Notes: generated from the sequence alone by a model not told the origin. DNA of 64,000 nucleotides from Sphaerimonospora mesophila NBRC 14179 = JCM 3151 (GCA_001552515.1 BCRI01000016.1:1-64000); one strand, 5' to 3'; positions 16,655 through 25,419 are shown, counted from the stretch's first letter. Translations and numbers: made by a program.

Positions 16655-17905
16655 CTATATCGCCCCTTGATCCTCTGTGCGGATCGAACGCGGGTTCGTC
16701 GAGGGCGTGGTCATGCGCCGGGCCACCTGCCACCACAGGACGAGTTGCAGCAGGGCGAGCGCCGCGGCGAACGGCGGCAGCGTCCATGGTCCGATGCCCT
16801 CGGCGATCGTCCCGGCCAGCCAGGGGAACACCGCGCCACCCACCACGGAAACGCCGTTCAGCAGCCCGATCGCCGTGGGCACCAGCCGGGCGGCGGTCAG
16901 CCTCGGCGCCACGGCCATCGTGGTCGGGAAGATCGGGCCCAGGAAGAAGCCGAGCAGGACGAAGCTCACGACGGCCGCGACCGGTCCCGGGAGCGACCAC
17001 GCCAGCATCGCGCCTGCCGTGACCCCGGCCAGGCAGGCGAAGGTCATGCCGATGTCGGTCATCCCGAGCCTGACCGCGATCGGGCTGATCAGGAAACGGC
17101 CGAGGGTGAGCCCGAGCCAATAGGCCGAGACGGTGTAGCCGGCCAGCAGATCCCCCTGCCCGCGCCCGTCCACCAGGAAGCTGAATCCCCAGTTGCCCAC
17201 GCTTATCTCCAGGCCGACGTAGACGGCCAGGAACGCGGCGCCCAGCAGGACGGCGGGCTCCCGCGACGTCGCGCCGAGCAGCCCGCGCCCCGATGCCGTG
17301 TGCCGGGACGTCTCCCGGGCCTCGGACCCCTCCGGCACGGCGTGGACCTCACGCGCGGGGAGGGCCAGCCGGAAACCGACTATGAGCGGCAGACCGGCCA
17401 GGGCGAGGACCAGCCACACGGCCGTCCACGGCAGGTGGCCCAGCATCCAGGTGGCCAGCAGCGGCCCGAGCAGCGCGCCGACGCCGAAGAACGCGTGCAG
17501 CCGGTTGAGCAGGGTCGTCGCTCCCGGAAGGTCCGCGAGGTAGACGTTGAGCACCGATTCGATCAGGCCCGTGCCGTACCCGACGATCAGCTGGACCGCC
17601 ACCAGGGCCAGGAACGGCGGGCGGGCCGCGGTGACCAGCCCGGCCAGAACGTACGCGCCGCAGCCGACGACGAGGGTGGTCCGTACGCCGAAACGGTGGA
17701 TCAGCGGACCCGCGTTCGAGCCGGCCAGCATGAACCCGGCCGAGAAGGTGAAGAACGTCGTCCCGATCGTGGCCTTGTCCAGGCCGTAGTCGTCGATCTG
17801 CGCCGGGAGGAGCACCCCGGCCACACCCGCGCTCACCCCGACCAGGATGAACGCGGCGTAGGAGAGCACGACGGGGACCCACAAGCGGCGCCGGAGTGCC
17901 GACAT
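16655..17905 (-). CDS. major facilitator superfamily transporter
   Basis: A 416-residue polytopic protein with about 12 hydrophobic segments, for example VVLSYAAFILVGVSAGVAGV at the N-terminus and FVLLGFFLGPIFPTTMAVA in the second half. GSNAGPLIHRFGVRTTL fits the loop 2-3 motif of MFS carriers. It resembles fucose/glucose-type or drug-type MFS proteins; the substrate cannot be assigned. GGGAGG lies six bases before the ATG at 17905, which is chosen over an in-frame start 12 codons upstream. Confidence 0.85.
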   Translation of the reverse strand: MSALRRRLWVPVVLSYAAFILVGVSAGVAGVLLPAQIDDYGLDKATIGTTFFTFSAGFMLAGSNAGPLIHRFGVRTTLVVGCGAYVLAGLVTAARPPFLALVAVQLIVGYGTGLIESVLNVYLADLPGATTLLNRLHAFFGVGALLGPLLATWMLGHLPWTAVWLVLALAGLPLIVGFRLALPAREVHAVPEGSEARETSRHTASGRGLLGATSREPAVLLGAAFLAVYVGLEISVGNWGFSFLVDGRGQGDLLAGYTVSAYWLGLTLGRFLISPIAVRLGMTDIGMTFACLAGVTAGAMLAWSLPGPVAAVVSFVLLGFFLGPIFPTTMAVAPRLTAARLVPTAIGLLNGVSVVGGAVFPWLAGTIAEGIGPWTLPPFAAALALLQLVLWWQVARRMTTPSTNPRSIRTEDQGAI

Positions 17906-18102
17906 CCTGACCTCCCGCGGTGCGAGCAGCCTTCCGTGCACTCCCCGCGCGGGCGAATCGAGGATCCGTGCCCGGGAACGCCGGCCGTACGTCCCTGATC
18001 GCCATCGATCTGGGACATGCTATGGCAGAGCGTCCCTCCGGCGGCATCCCTTTTCTGGGTTCTCGTTCCGTCGGTTTCCATTCGGTCAGGCAGGATGGAT
18101 GC

Positions 18103-19023
18103 GTGACATTGGCGGCGAATGAGGGGACCGAGCGCGTGACCGACGCGCCGGGTGGCCCGGCGGGCCTGTTCACCAGTCCTCGGTTCCGCCTGCTGGCCGA
18201 CCTCGTCACGGATGGTGACGTGGTGGTCCTGAGCGGGGCCGGGCTGTCGACCGAGTCCGGCATTCCGGACTATCGAGGGGAGACCGGCCGCAGGCGGCGG
18301 GCCGAGCCGATGACGTACCAGACGTTCGTCGCCAGCGCGGCGGCGCGGCGGCGCTACTGGGCGCGCAGTCACCTGGGGTGGCGGGAGATCGCCCGTGCCC
18401 GTCCCAACGCCGGGCATCGTGCCGTGGCCGACCTGGAGGCCCGGGGCCTGGTCGCCGGGATCATCACCCAGAACGTCGACGGGCTGCACCAGGCGGCGGG
18501 TGCCCGGCAGGTGATCGAACTGCACGGCGCGCTCGACCGCGTTCGCTGTCTTTCCTGCGGCGAGCGCACCTCCCGGCAGTCGCTCGACCGGCGGCTGCGC
18601 ATGGCCAACCTCCGCTGGCGGGCCCGGGTCGACATGATCAACCCCGATGGCGACGCCGTGCTCGCCGACGATCAGGTCGAGGGTTTCACCATCGTGGACT
18701 GCGACGCCGCCGGATGTGGCGGCGTGCTCAAGCCCGACGTGGTGTTCTTCGGCGAGAACGTGCCGCGACCACGGGTCGAGGAGTGCTACGCGCTGGTCGA
18801 GCGGGCCGGGATGCTGCTGGTGCTGGGGTCGTCGCTGACCGTGATGTCCGGCTATCGGTTCGTACGGCACGCCGCCGCGTGCGGCATCCCCATCGCGATC
18901 ATCAATCGGGGCCGGACCAGGGGCGACGGCCAGGCCCTGCTGACCTTCGACGCCCCGCTCGGCGCCACCCTCACCGGGCTCGTCTCCCGGCTGGAGCGGC
19001 CGCGACGGCGCCGTCCGGGCTGA
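18103..19023 (+). CDS. Sir2-family NAD-dependent protein deacylase (sirtuin)
   Basis: About 306 residues. VVLSGAGLSTESGIPDYRG near 41-59 is the NAD-binding GAGxSxxSGIPDFR motif. TQNVDGLH and the catalytic histidine in ELHGALDRVRCLSCG follow, with zinc cysteines at CLSC and CDAAGCGG. SSLTVMSGYRFV is the sirtuin SSLxVxP-like block. It removes acyl groups from lysines in an NAD-dependent way, as in CobB control of acetyl-CoA synthetase. A later GTG at 18136 with GAGGGG upstream is an alternative start. It is divergent from the MFS gene. Confidence 0.92.
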   Translation: MTLAANEGTERVTDAPGGPAGLFTSPRFRLLADLVTDGDVVVLSGAGLSTESGIPDYRGETGRRRRAEPMTYQTFVASAAARRRYWARSHLGWREIARARPNAGHRAVADLEARGLVAGIITQNVDGLHQAAGARQVIELHGALDRVRCLSCGERTSRQSLDRRLRMANLRWRARVDMINPDGDAVLADDQVEGFTIVDCDAAGCGGVLKPDVVFFGENVPRPRVEECYALVERAGMLLVLGSSLTVMSGYRFVRHAAACGIPIAIINRGRTRGDGQALLTFDAPLGATLTGLVSRLERPRRRRPG

Positions 19024-19035
19024 CGACGACCCGGA

Positions 19036-19635
19036 TCATTCGCCGTTGCGCAGATCGGACAGGCGCCCGGCGGTGTACCGCACCTCCTCGAAGCGTACGG
19101 TGCATCCCTTGCCGGTGGGCGACTGCGCGAGGAAGCCGACCTCGGGGTCGCCGTCGAGCGCGAAATACCTGATGAGGTGCCAGAAATCGGTCCCGGTGGC
19201 GACGTGGAAGGCGAACGCGGTGCCCACCCGGGAGACCCGCAGCCGGACGTCGTCCCCCGTCACGCCGATCGAGTTGCAGTCGTCGGACACGCCGCGGTTC
19301 ACGACCGTCACGATGGTGGGCCGGCCCTGGGGGGACAGTTCGAGGCAGAACTTCGCCCACAGGTCCTCACCCGCGTAGAGCAGCAGCACGCCGGCGTCGT
19401 AGGTGGACATCAGGTCGGTCCTGATCCGCGCGCTCAGGGTGAAGTCGCCGTCGAGGCGGCCGACCAGCGCCGGGGCGTTGCCGAACCGGCCGGGACCGCC
19501 CGGATCGGCGAACAGGTCGGTCCCGGCGCCCGACGTGATCGTGAGCGCGTCGTCGCCGTCGACGTTCCACGAGACCGGGGAGTTCAGCACGCGCAGCGGA
19601 ACGGGAACGGCCGGCAGGGCGACGGCATCGGACAT
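19036..19635 (-). CDS. DUF1349 (concanavalin-like) protein
   Basis: A 199-residue protein with the beta-jelly-roll pattern of DUF1349: LTITSGAGTDLFADPGG, the residues YDAGVLLLYAGEDLWAKFCLE (20 of these are the core strand pair), and RVGTAFAFHVATG. Members are small cytoplasmic or secreted sugar-associated proteins of unknown activity. It follows the GH10 xylanase gene on the same strand after 60 bases. Between them sits the perfect LacI-type operator at 19652-19665, only 16 bases upstream of this start. Confidence 0.8.
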   Translation of the reverse strand: MSDAVALPAVPVPLRVLNSPVSWNVDGDDALTITSGAGTDLFADPGGPGRFGNAPALVGRLDGDFTLSARIRTDLMSTYDAGVLLLYAGEDLWAKFCLELSPQGRPTIVTVVNRGVSDDCNSIGVTGDDVRLRVSRVGTAFAFHVATGTDFWHLIRYFALDGDPEVGFLAQSPTGKGCTVRFEEVRYTAGRLSDLRNGE

Positions 19636-19651
19636 CGGTCCTCCTCAAGGG

Positions 19652-19665
19652 TGAGAGCGCTCTCA
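19652..19665. promoter_or_regulatory. LacI/CebR-type operator palindrome
   Basis: TGAGAGCGCTCTCA is a perfect 14-bp palindrome with the central CG and arms of CebR-like LacI-family operators (TGGGAGCGCTCCCA). It lies 16 bases upstream of the DUF1349 start and 30 bases after the xylanase stop, a position suited to repression by a sugar-responsive regulator. Confidence 0.65.
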
Positions 19666-19695
19666 TTCAACCGGGCGCGCCCGCTCCTGTCGCCC

Positions 19696-20967
19696 TCAAA
19701 GGGATACGGCCAGGGCGATATCGCCGGGCCGGTCGAGCCTGAACGTCGTGGTCGTTCCGGCGGCCGTCAGCTCGTACTCGCCGAGGAACCCGCTGAACCG
19801 CGCCCGGCCGTCGGCGTCGGTGGTCGTCGTGGTGGGGGCCAGCCACCACTCGCCCTTGACGAGTGAGCGCAGCGCCTCGTAGGACGGCTTCGGCGTGCCG
19901 TCCGCCCGGACGAGGCCGCCGGGTGCGCCGAGCCAGGCGCCGCGGTCCGACAGCCCCCAGTACGTCATCGCCTCCACCGAGGGGTGCGAGAGCAGCGTCT
20001 TGTAGTGCCGGACGACCTCGTCGGCCTGCCGCGCCTCGCCCTCCGGCGTCGACGGCCACTCGGGGATCCGGTAGTCGTTCAGGTCGACGATCTCCGGCGG
20101 CATGAGGTGGCCGGAGACGAGCGTCGTCTCGGTGAAGTGGATCGGCAGGCCGTACCGCGAGAATCGCTCCAGGACGTCGAGGGTCTTCTCCTCGCCCCAG
20201 TAGCCCTGGTGCATGTGGCTCTGCAGGCCCAGCGCGTCGATCTCGATGCCGGCCTCCAGCACCCCCTCGATCAGGCATTCGTACGCCGCCGACATGTCGA
20301 AGTCGTTCAGCAGCAGCGTGGCGTGCGGGCCGGCCTCGCGGGCGGCGTCGAAGACCATGCGCACCATCGGGATGCGGCCGATCTCGCGGCAGATCCGGGT
20401 GATGCCGTTGTCGTACTTGTCGAAGATCGGCATGATCACGACTTCGTTGATGACATCCCACATGTCGATAAGTCCGGCGAAGTCGGTCATGTCGCGCTTG
20501 ATGCGGGCGACCTGCTCGCGGGCGACGTCGGCGTTCGACAGGTCCATCAGCCATTCGGCGGTCTCGGTGTGCCAGGCCAATGGGTGGCCCTTGACCACGC
20601 AGCCGCGCTCGGCGAACCAGCGCGCCGTGGCGAGCAGCCGCTCGGTGTCCGGACGCCCCCGCTCGGGCTCGAACTGACCCCAGTAGAACGGCAGCGTGGC
20701 GAAATTGAACAGGCCGGACCACAGGTCGGCCAGGTGCTCGGCCTCGGCGGCCTCCTGAGACCCGGCCGCCCATTCGCCGCTCGCGAGCGGCAGGAAGTCG
20801 AAGCCGATGCAGCCGAACAGGAACTTGTGATCGCGCTGTGCGATCGTCACCTCTCGACCGGCGAGCGGCGCACCGTTCTCCGTGACCGTGACGGTGACCT
20901 CCGCGGTGCGGTGCTTCCTGATCAACGGGTCGGGGGCGAAACCGATGTGGTCGGAGTGCGACGGCAT
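19696..20967 (-). CDS. GH10 endo-1,4-beta-xylanase, no signal peptide
   Basis: A 423-residue glycoside hydrolase family 10 protein. The acid/base glutamate is in WDVINEV and the nucleophile in IHFTETTL. GHPLAWHTETAEWL and LGLQSHMHQGYWGEE are further GH10 landmarks. There is no secretion signal, so it probably acts on short xylo-oligosaccharides in the cytoplasm. The last 60 residues (WWLAPTTTTTDADGRARFSG) form an extra beta-rich tail. GGAGG precedes ATG 20967. An inverted repeat lies 45-60 bases upstream. Confidence 0.88.
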   Translation of the reverse strand: MPSHSDHIGFAPDPLIRKHRTAEVTVTVTENGAPLAGREVTIAQRDHKFLFGCIGFDFLPLASGEWAAGSQEAAEAEHLADLWSGLFNFATLPFYWGQFEPERGRPDTERLLATARWFAERGCVVKGHPLAWHTETAEWLMDLSNADVAREQVARIKRDMTDFAGLIDMWDVINEVVIMPIFDKYDNGITRICREIGRIPMVRMVFDAAREAGPHATLLLNDFDMSAAYECLIEGVLEAGIEIDALGLQSHMHQGYWGEEKTLDVLERFSRYGLPIHFTETTLVSGHLMPPEIVDLNDYRIPEWPSTPEGEARQADEVVRHYKTLLSHPSVEAMTYWGLSDRGAWLGAPGGLVRADGTPKPSYEALRSLVKGEWWLAPTTTTTDADGRARFSGFLGEYELTAAGTTTTFRLDRPGDIALAVSL

Positions 20968-21011
20968 CGCGGCGGCCTCCAGGAGTGCTCGGGCGGGGGA
21001 GACGCCCTCCG

Positions 21012-21027
21012 GGAACGTGGTCGTTCC
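21012..21027. promoter_or_regulatory. inverted repeat upstream of the GH10 gene
   Basis: GGAACG (21012-21017) and CGTTCC (21022-21027) are separated by TGGT and extended by CCGG on one side. It lies in the 141-base gap between the CDF gene and the GH10 gene. It could be an operator for the xylanase gene; this is position-based inference. Confidence 0.35.
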
Positions 21028-21108
21028 GGAGAGCGATTTCGAGCACGGTACCGCTAAACCCCCATATATCCACAGACCTCCCGCGTCACGTCGTGCCCGG
21101 CTGACGGA

Positions 21109-22242
21109 TCAGCGGGGATGGTCGGTACGGAGGCCGTGCCGGTGGTCGGCGAGGAGGGCGTGATGGTCGACGCCGCCGTGGGGGAGGGGGTCGGCGTGCA
21201 CGATGGCGGCGGTCAGCCGGGGGATGGCGTGGATCAGGCCGTGCTCGGCCTCGACGGCGGTCCGGTGTGCCTCGATCACGGTGCAGGCCGCGTCGACGAT
21301 CACCTCGCATTCGGCCCGCAGGTGGTGGCCGATCCAGCGCAGCCGCACCTGCCCGATGTCGAGCACCCCGGGCGTCGCGCGCAGCGTCGCCTCGGCCAGG
21401 TCCACGATGGCGGGATCCACCGCGTCCATCAGCCTGCGGTACACCTCGCGCGCGGCCTGCCGGAGCACGGCGAGGATGGCGACGGTGATGAGCAGGCCGA
21501 CGACCGGGTCGGCCCGGTTCCAGCCCAGCGCCGTACCGCCCGCGCTCGCCAGCACGGCCAGCGAGGTGAACCCGTCGGTGCGGGCGTGCAGGCCGTCGGC
21601 GACCAGCGCGGCCGACCCGATCTGCCTGCCGACGCGGATGCGGTAGCGGGCGACCAGTTCGTTGCCGGCGAACCCCACCAGCGCCGCGCCCGCGACCGCG
21701 CCCAGCTCGCTCACCTCCCGGGGGTCGAGCAGCCGGTCGAACGCGGTCTTGGCCGCGAACACGGCCGAGGCCGCGATGGTCAGCACGATCACGACTCCGG
21801 CCAGGTCCTCGGCCCGCCCGTAGCCGTAGGTGTAGCGCCGGGTCGGCGGGCGGCGGCCGAGCAGGAACGCGATGCCCAGCGGGACCGCGGTCAGCGCGTC
21901 GGCGGCGTTGTGCAGCGTGTCGCCCAGCAGCGCCACAGAGCCCGAGATGGCCACCACCACGGCCTGGATCACCGTGGTCGCGCCGAGCCCGGCGAGGGAG
22001 ATCCATAACACCCGCATCCCTCGGGCGGAGGTCTCCATCGCCGCGTCGACCTTGTCCGACGTCTCGTGTGAGTGTGGGTGCGGCCGCAGCGCGTGCCGGA
22101 TCCGCTCGCCCAGCGGCCTCCGCGACGTCTGCCCGTGCCCGTGCCCGTGCTCGTCACCAGGCCCGTGTCCGTGCCCGTGGTCACGCCCCTGCCCCTCGCC
22201 GTGGTCGTACGGGCGGCCAGGCTCGGCTTTCTCCCGGCTCAT
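21109..22242 (-). CDS. cation diffusion facilitator metal transporter
   Basis: A 377-residue CDF exporter with about six membrane helices. The zinc-site motifs are GDTLHNAADALT in TM2 and ADGLHARTDGF in TM5. The N-terminus is His/Gly/Asp-rich (GRDHGHGHGPGDEHGHGHG), a probable metal-collecting tail, and a cytoplasmic C-terminal domain has LIHAIPRLTAAIVHADPLP. It probably exports Zn(II) or a similar divalent metal. ATG 22242 is used; an in-frame start 12 codons upstream is weaker. Confidence 0.9.
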   Translation of the reverse strand: MSREKAEPGRPYDHGEGQGRDHGHGHGPGDEHGHGHGQTSRRPLGERIRHALRPHPHSHETSDKVDAAMETSARGMRVLWISLAGLGATTVIQAVVVAISGSVALLGDTLHNAADALTAVPLGIAFLLGRRPPTRRYTYGYGRAEDLAGVVIVLTIAASAVFAAKTAFDRLLDPREVSELGAVAGAALVGFAGNELVARYRIRVGRQIGSAALVADGLHARTDGFTSLAVLASAGGTALGWNRADPVVGLLITVAILAVLRQAAREVYRRLMDAVDPAIVDLAEATLRATPGVLDIGQVRLRWIGHHLRAECEVIVDAACTVIEAHRTAVEAEHGLIHAIPRLTAAIVHADPLPHGGVDHHALLADHRHGLRTDHPR

Positions 22243-22342
22243 GGAGGAGACGATGCCCGCGGAACGGCCCGGAGGCACCTCGCCGGCGCAGATCGCGTAC
22301 GGACCGCGGCCGGCCGGGGACGTCCGTCAGGCCATCGAGCGA

Positions 22343-23101
22343 TCAGGCGAGCAGCCGGTCGAGCCAGGAGTTCCAGGCGGCCTCGGCGGTCTGCTCGTCC
22401 ACGTCGTCGGAGAAGACGTGGTGCCCGAGGACCAGCACGTTGCCCCGTGAGGGACCGGAATGGATGAACCGGTACAACCCGTCGCCGGTGCGAACGCCCA
22501 GGAAGGTCGGCAGGCCGGCGTAGTCCACGACGCCCTGGATCACGGGGAGCCCTTCGACGGCGAGTCGTACCGGGGCGCCCTGGGTGACCGATCCGGAGAG
22601 CCCGAGCGCCCCGGTCAGCGCCGCCCACACGTGCTCGGGGTCGCCGGCCTTCGGGCGGGCGGCCGAGACGATGCCCGTCGCGGTCCGGCCCGGGAAGTGC
22701 GCGAGGTACTGGGCGAGCGTGTGCAGGTACATGTCCCAGCCCACGCCCAGGGCCTCGTACTCGCTCTCCCAGTCGTCGCCGAGCACGCCGCTCTGCACGA
22801 GACGCAGGACCGTGCTGCCGCCGTCGCGGCCCTCGATGAGGTAGTCGAGGGCCATGAAGGCGCCGTCGGGGCCCTCGTCACTGCGGTAGGCGAACCGTTC
22901 GCCCGGCTTCCAGATGGTCACCGTGGACTGCTCGGCACCGCCCATCATCGTGAACCGGCTTCTGCCCCCCTCGCGTGGCTCGATCTCGGTGCGCCCCATG
23001 AACCAGGAGTCGATCCCCGGGCCGGTTGCGATGGCGTCCCACACCTGCTCGGGTGTGGCGGCCAGCTCGATCTCCTTGGACAGTTCGAATTCGTGCGCCA
23101 T
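22343..23101 (-). CDS. SRPBCC (AHSA1-like) domain protein
   Basis: About 252 residues. The N-terminal half has the AHSA1/START-like pattern ELAATPEQVWDAIATGPGID and SRFTMMGGAEQSTVTIWKPG. The second half (ALTGALGLSGSVTQGAPVRL, ending NSWLDRLLA) looks like a second, diverged copy of the fold. Such proteins bind hydrophobic ligands. The ATG at 23101 has CAGGAGAG upstream and begins one base after the stop of the ArsR gene. This is the frequent ArsR-SRPBCC operon pairing in actinobacteria. Confidence 0.85.
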   Translation of the reverse strand: MAHEFELSKEIELAATPEQVWDAIATGPGIDSWFMGRTEIEPREGGRSRFTMMGGAEQSTVTIWKPGERFAYRSDEGPDGAFMALDYLIEGRDGGSTVLRLVQSGVLGDDWESEYEALGVGWDMYLHTLAQYLAHFPGRTATGIVSAARPKAGDPEHVWAALTGALGLSGSVTQGAPVRLAVEGLPVIQGVVDYAGLPTFLGVRTGDGLYRFIHSGPSRGNVLVLGHHVFSDDVDEQTAEAAWNSWLDRLLA

Positions 23102-23102
23102 C

Positions 23103-23705
23103 TCATCTCTCCTGGGTCTCGGTGCCGGGACGGACGCTGGGGTGCAGCGCCACGACCACGCGGTGCTCACGCCCGCCCTCGGCCGTATCGTCGTGATATC
23201 TGCTCACCAGAGCGGTGACCGCTTCGGCGAGTTCCGTGGCGAAGGCGGCCCGATCGGCGGCCGAGGCGAAGCGCACCCGCCCGTCGATCGCGAACGTGGC
23301 CGTCTTCCGGCGTGCTCTGGCCGCTCCGGTGATCAACGTGCCCACGTCACGTACCAGCTGGGCGGCGAGGGCCAGCAGCCAGCGGGCCGACAACTGGTCG
23401 GGCGCGCGCGCCGGATCCGGCGCCACCGGGGCGAGCGCCGCCGGAGAGATCACAAACGAGGCCGCGGTCGCCCGCATCACCCGTTCGGTGACGTTGCCCT
23501 TCCTTCGCTCCTCGACCAGCTCCACCAGGCCGTGCCGTTCCAGGGCCTTGAGGTGGTAGTTCACCTTCTGCCGCGGCAGGCCGATCCGGGCCGCCAGCAT
23601 CGTCGCCGAGGCGGGCTCCGCCAGCTCGGCGAGCAGCCGAGCCCGCACCGGATCCAGTGAGACCTCGGCAGCGGCCGGGTCCTCGATGATCGCCACGTCC
23701 AACAT
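23103..23705 (-). CDS. ArsR-type winged-helix regulator
   Basis: A 200-residue regulator. The N-terminal winged helix reads LDPVRARLLAELAEPASATM, then LAARIGLPRQKVNYHLKAL and HGLVELVEERRKGNV. The C-terminal half (ARWLLALAAQLVRDVG) is a helical dimer or effector region of unknown ligand. It is the first gene of the pair with the SRPBCC gene. It has no metal-binding CxC motif, so metal sensing is unlikely. An AT-rich region upstream separates it from the divergent Gln-rich gene. Confidence 0.88.
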   Translation of the reverse strand: MLDVAIIEDPAAAEVSLDPVRARLLAELAEPASATMLAARIGLPRQKVNYHLKALERHGLVELVEERRKGNVTERVMRATAASFVISPAALAPVAPDPARAPDQLSARWLLALAAQLVRDVGTLITGAARARRKTATFAIDGRVRFASAADRAAFATELAEAVTALVSRYHDDTAEGGREHRVVVALHPSVRPGTETQER

Positions 23706-23879
23706 GTCCCCACCCTCTCACCGAAAATAAAAATCGTCAAGACAGTAGAAGTTGTCGGTAGTCGAGCGCAAAGTTGATCTTAGAAGAGCATTACGCGCGA
23801 CACATTGTGCCGCAGGGTGGTCACGCTGTGTAATCACAAAGGGCGATGAGCCAGACCTACCTGGTTCGAAGGAGTGACT

Positions 23880-24860
23880 ATGACGTTCACAGCGATGCAA
23901 CCCTCGTACATGACCACCACGCCGCTGGGCTACGCGACTCAGCAGCAGATCTCGCCCCTGCAGCTCGGCCGGCTCGCTCAGCAGCCTGGTCAGCAGCAGG
24001 CGCTCTCGATCAGTCAGTCGACCCGGCAGGAGGAGCAGATCCACCCGCAGGAGCACCTGGTGAGCCCGCAGACCTTCTGGGCCAGGATCGCCCGGGTCGG
24101 GATCCGGTACGGCGTACCGGCCGCCCGTCAGGTTCTGGAGACGGTCCTCTACCAGCAGGTCGCCCAGCAGCACGCCGTGGCGCCCCAGATCGCTCAGCTC
24201 GGCATGGCCATGCCGCAGCTCGCGGGCCAGCAGGCCTCGCTGCTCAACGGGGCGATCCAGCAGGAGGAGCAGGTCCACCCGCAGGAGCACCTGGTGAGCC
24301 CGCAGACCTTCTGGACCAAGGTCGCCCGCATGACCGTCCGGCACGGTGTCGAGGTGGCCCGCCAGATCCTGGACGTCCTGCAGACCCAGCACCAGGTCGA
24401 GCAGCAGATCCAGGAGCAGGCGGTGGAGCAGGTTCTGCGGCAGCAGATCCAGCAGCAGATCCAGCAGCAGCTCGCCCACCCGTACGCCCAGGGGCAGTAC
24501 CAGCCGCAGTACGGCCAGGTGGCCCAGTACGGCCAGGCGCTCGGTCTGCAGGCCACTCCGCAGCACGCTCAGGTCTACGGCCAGCACCTCATCCCGCAGA
24601 TCGCGCTGAACCCGCTGAACGCGATCAACTCGCTGGGTGCGGTGAACCCGCTGGGTGCGGTGAACCCGCTGGCCGCCGTTAGCCCGCTGGCCGCCGTGAA
24701 CCCGCTCAGCGCGTTGACCGCGGTGAATCCGCTGAGCGCGGTGAGCCAGCAGCAGTACGGCCAGCAGCAGTACGGCCAGCAGGTGTCGCCTCAGTACGTC
24801 ACCCAGCAGCACCAGCAGGCCGCACAGCAGACGCCGGTGGCGGCCGGCACCGGATTCTGA
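23880..24860 (+). CDS. Gln-rich protein with internal duplication and NPLxAV repeats
   Basis: A 326-residue protein of unknown function, about one quarter glutamine. A 40-residue unit occurs twice (about 51-90 and 129-168): EEQxHPQEHLVSPQTFW followed by an amphipathic helix ARxxxRxGVxxARQxL. Then come a QQIQQQIQQQ stretch, about seven hexapeptides of the NPLxAV type (244-288) and QQQYG repeats. No signal peptide or membrane helix is present. AAGGAG is five bases before the ATG at 23880; a GTG at 23874 overlaps that site. It leads a three-gene set with a small protein and a subtilase, possibly as the substrate or scaffold. Confidence 0.75.
   Translation: MTFTAMQPSYMTTTPLGYATQQQISPLQLGRLAQQPGQQQALSISQSTRQEEQIHPQEHLVSPQTFWARIARVGIRYGVPAARQVLETVLYQQVAQQHAVAPQIAQLGMAMPQLAGQQASLLNGAIQQEEQVHPQEHLVSPQTFWTKVARMTVRHGVEVARQILDVLQTQHQVEQQIQEQAVEQVLRQQIQQQIQQQLAHPYAQGQYQPQYGQVAQYGQALGLQATPQHAQVYGQHLIPQIALNPLNAINSLGAVNPLGAVNPLAAVSPLAAVNPLSALTAVNPLSAVSQQQYGQQQYGQQVSPQYVTQQHQQAAQQTPVAAGTGF
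24027..24314 (+). repeat. 54-bp direct repeat inside the Gln-rich gene
   Basis: The 54 bases at 24027-24080 recur at 24261-24314 with a single substitution (Ile codon to Val codon), 234 bases apart. They encode the QEEQ-HPQEHLVSPQTFW unit. The near identity at DNA level, including third positions, points to recent duplication, gene conversion or strong constraint. Confidence 0.85.
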
Positions 24861-24870
24861 GCGGAGGCAC

Positions 24871-25269
24871 ATGGTGGACTCGATGGGCGGAGGAGCTCCC
24901 TGGCCCGGCACCGTCTCGGGCGGAGCCGGCATGGTGCCCGATCCGGCCATGAACCCGGGGATGGCCATGACGACCGGTCCGGCGATGGGCATGGCGGTCG
25001 GCGCGGCCACGGGGACGGCGATGCCGCCGATCCCGGGCCGTCCGGCGACGCTGATCCCAGCGCAGGTGCAGTGCGCGGTGACCCTCCAGCAGCTCTACGG
25101 CTGGTTGCAGGTGTCACTCCCGCAGGCGCCGCAGGTGGCGGGAATCATCCCGCCGCTGGTGCAGGCGGTGCAGCTGTACCGGGCCGGGCAGTACGAGGCG
25201 TGCCTGGCGCAGCTCCAGGCCGTCCTCGGCGTCGTCAACAGCGGCCGGCCCACGGTTCCACTCCTGTGA
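24871..25269 (+). CDS. small unknown protein with Met/Gly/Pro-rich head and helical tail
   Basis: A 132-residue protein. Residues 1-60 are low complexity, rich in Met, Gly, Pro and Ala. Residues 66-125 form an all-helical domain (VTLQQLYGWLQVSLPQAPQV, later LVQAVQLYRAGQYEACLAQL), perhaps one TPR-like hairpin. GCGGAGGCAC precedes the ATG, 10 bases after the stop of the Gln-rich gene, so the two are co-transcribed. No known family. Two strong hairpins follow it. Confidence 0.65.
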   Translation: MVDSMGGGAPWPGTVSGGAGMVPDPAMNPGMAMTTGPAMGMAVGAATGTAMPPIPGRPATLIPAQVQCAVTLQQLYGWLQVSLPQAPQVAGIIPPLVQAVQLYRAGQYEACLAQLQAVLGVVNSGRPTVPLL

Positions 25270-25285
25270 CGGAGTTCGAATGAAT

Positions 25286-25348
25286 GGCCCGGACCGGTCG
25301 CCTGACCGGTCCGGGCCCCCAAGGGGGTGTCCCGGGAACACCCCCTTG
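25286..25348. terminator. two tandem perfect hairpins
   Basis: GGCCCGGACCGGTC (25286-25299) pairs with GACCGGTCCGGGCC (25304-25317) over a 4-base loop. CAAGGGGGTGT (25320-25330) pairs with ACACCCCCTTG (25338-25348) over 7 bases. They stand between the small helical protein and the subtilase gene and should end or strongly attenuate transcription. Confidence 0.75.
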
Positions 25349-25419
25349 CCGTGTAATTCCCGTCGAGCCCTCTGGTGCGGCCGGCGAGACCAGCCTGAGC
25401 TGGGGAGAGTCGAGACGTT

